Shown here one piece after another: positions 40,710-41,635 of a stretch of DNA of 41,635 nucleotides; the stretch's first letter is position 1; each line of letters opens with the position of its first letter. A program made the position numbers and the translations under genes. The DNA is from Betaproteobacteria bacterium (GTDB lineage Bacteria; Pseudomonadota; Gammaproteobacteria; Burkholderiales; SG8-41): contig JANYDY010000094.1 of NCBI GenBank assembly GCA_025363435.1, positions 1 to 41,635 of the forward strand. The letters are read 5' to 3'. The notes beneath the pieces were generated by a model that saw only the letters and a program-made list of their open reading frames with translations, had not been told where the DNA came from and did no database searches.

Positions 40710-41453
40710 ATGGTAGAGTTAATGGCTGAACTGCAGTCGACCGCATTCTGGAACGGATTGCTGTTGATCATCTGGGTCAATATTATTTTGTCCGGCGACA
40801 ATGCAGTGGTGATCGCACTGGCGGCGCGTTCACTCCCGCCTGAGCAGCAAAAGAAAGCGATCATGTGGGGCGCCGGTGCGGCAGTATTGCTGCGTATCGT
40901 TCTGACCGTCGTTGCCGTCAAGCTGCTGACGCTGCCGTACCTGAAAATCATCGGCGGACTTTTGTTGTTCTGGATCGCCATCAGCCTGCTGGTGCCGGAG
41001 GACGGCGGCGATGATGTCGATAGTTCCGACAATCTGTTTCAGGCGATCAAGACCATACTGATTGCCGATCTGGTGATGAGTCTTGATAACGTGATCGCGG
41101 TTGCGGGTGTCGCCAAGGGCAGTGTTCTGCTGCTGGTGCTCGGGCTCGCGATCAGCATCCCGCTGGTTATTTTCGGCGCCACTATCCTCATGAAAATGAT
41201 GGAGCGCTTTCCGGTCATCATCACGGCGGGCGCGGGCATACTGGGTTGGGTCGCCGGTGAGATGCTGGTGACCGATCCGTCGCTGGTCGACTGGATCAAG
41301 GAAAACATGGCGTGGATGCATTTGCATACCCCGCTGGGTGAAATAAGCTGGGCGCAGATTGTCGGTGTGATTCTTGTCATTGTGGTGGGCAAGTGGCTGG
41401 CCGCGCGCAAGGAAGGCGCGGCAAAGACCACGGAGATCAAGCAGGGCGGCTAG
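40710..41453 (+). CDS. TerC-family integral membrane protein (YjbE-like)
   Basis: A 247-residue membrane protein with about seven hydrophobic segments. The two acidic signatures of the family are present: LSGDNAVVIALAAR in the first helix and VMSLDNVIAVAG in a later one. TerC/YjbE/YkoY proteins are linked to manganese export, metalation of secreted proteins, and tellurite resistance. A strong ribosome site (AGGAGG) precedes the ATG. It follows fhs by 105 bases and may be a separate unit. Short hairpins follow the stop. Confidence 0.93.
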   Translation: MVELMAELQSTAFWNGLLLIIWVNIILSGDNAVVIALAARSLPPEQQKKAIMWGAGAAVLLRIVLTVVAVKLLTLPYLKIIGGLLLFWIAISLLVPEDGGDDVDSSDNLFQAIKTILIADLVMSLDNVIAVAGVAKGSVLLLVLGLAISIPLVIFGATILMKMMERFPVIITAGAGILGWVAGEMLVTDPSLVDWIKENMAWMHLHTPLGEISWAQIVGVILVIVVGKWLAARKEGAAKTTEIKQGG

Positions 41454-41458
41454 TATCG

Positions 41459-41512
41459 GTGCGCATCCCGTGCGCACTTAGCGTGCAGGAAAATAACCGC
41501 GGAACAGCGGTT
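41459..41512 (+). terminator. Two short hairpins after the TerC-family gene
   Basis: GTGCGCA-TCCCG-TGCGCAC (41459-41477) and AACCGC-GGAACA-GCGGTT (41495-41512). Neither is followed by a T-run, so they may be weak terminators or leader structures of the next gene. Confidence 0.35.
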
Positions 41513-41545
41513 CAGGGAGTTTACGCAGTTGAGGAGGAGTACCAA

Positions 41546-41635
41546 ATGAAACTCAAAACATGTTCGCGTGTGGTGTTTACGTTGGCTGCGGGTATTGCCG
41601 GATTGGCTGTTCCCGCCGTTGGACTTGCGGCGGCG
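41546..41635 (+). CDS. Exported protein, 3' truncated by window end
   Basis: Thirty codons are visible. MKLKTCSRVVFTLAAGIAGLAVP is a clear signal peptide (basic start, hydrophobic core, Ala-rich end). A very strong ribosome site, GAGGAGGAG, lies six bases upstream. The mature part is outside the window, so no function can be given. Confidence 0.75.
   Translation, partial: MKLKTCSRVVFTLAAGIAGLAVPAVGLAAA

Overview
The window is GC-rich and gene-dense. It looks like the chromosome of a betaproteobacterium, probably Burkholderiales or a relative. Evidence: seven separate Bug/TctC-type periplasmic receptors, SucC/SucD and NAD-formate dehydrogenase sequences close to betaproteobacterial types, and common proteobacterial intergenic palindromes. 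I see no phage genes, insertion sequence, rRNA, tRNA or CRISPR array.

Layout. (1) 1-2587, plus strand: a truncated DapA-family protein, a Bug receptor and an SDR dehydrogenase. (2) 2584-7723, minus strand: a likely operon of cyclase-FHA, SDR, MOSC and cupin genes, preceded by a CBS-pair protein and a lipase-like lipoprotein. (3) 7842-13983: a CinA-like protein, then a five-gene minus-strand catabolic cluster (two DapA-family proteins, two sister Bug receptors, a GST). A LysR regulator is divergent from it, with a T-N11-A dyad between. (4) 14137-28587: accessory metabolism in one- and two-gene units. These include a monooxygenase, a DGLPVVPPT-type protein, four more Bug-linked units, an oxaloacetate-decarboxylase-like protein opposite PrpD, SDRs, hydrolases, a quinone oxidoreductase, CapA, and one AT-richer gene of unknown type. 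Several palindromic repeats lie here. (5) 28771-41635, plus strand: a universal stress protein, a strong small-RNA candidate, sucCD, a two-subunit NAD-formate dehydrogenase, an alpha/beta hydrolase with a Bug receptor, formate-tetrahydrofolate ligase, a TerC-family membrane protein, and the start of a secreted protein.

How it fits together. Regions 1 to 4 read as uptake and breakdown of small organic acids: Bug receptors sit beside aldolase-fold, SDR, hydrolase and cupin enzymes. No TctA/TctB membrane subunits are encoded here, so the receptors must share a permease encoded elsewhere or act as sensors. Region 5 is a formate and central-carbon node: formate can be oxidised to CO2 with NADH or charged onto tetrahydrofolate, next to the TCA enzyme succinyl-CoA synthetase.

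Most unusual points: SucC carries a roughly 98-residue histone-H1-like Lys/Ala tail built partly from nine exact in-frame GCAAAA repeats; a compact small RNA gene (promoter, three hairpins, UUCG-capped terminator) presents an anti-Shine-Dalgarno sequence in a loop; two DapA-family proteins lack the catalytic Lys and Tyr; and a compound intergenic repeat shows compensatory stem changes between its two copies.
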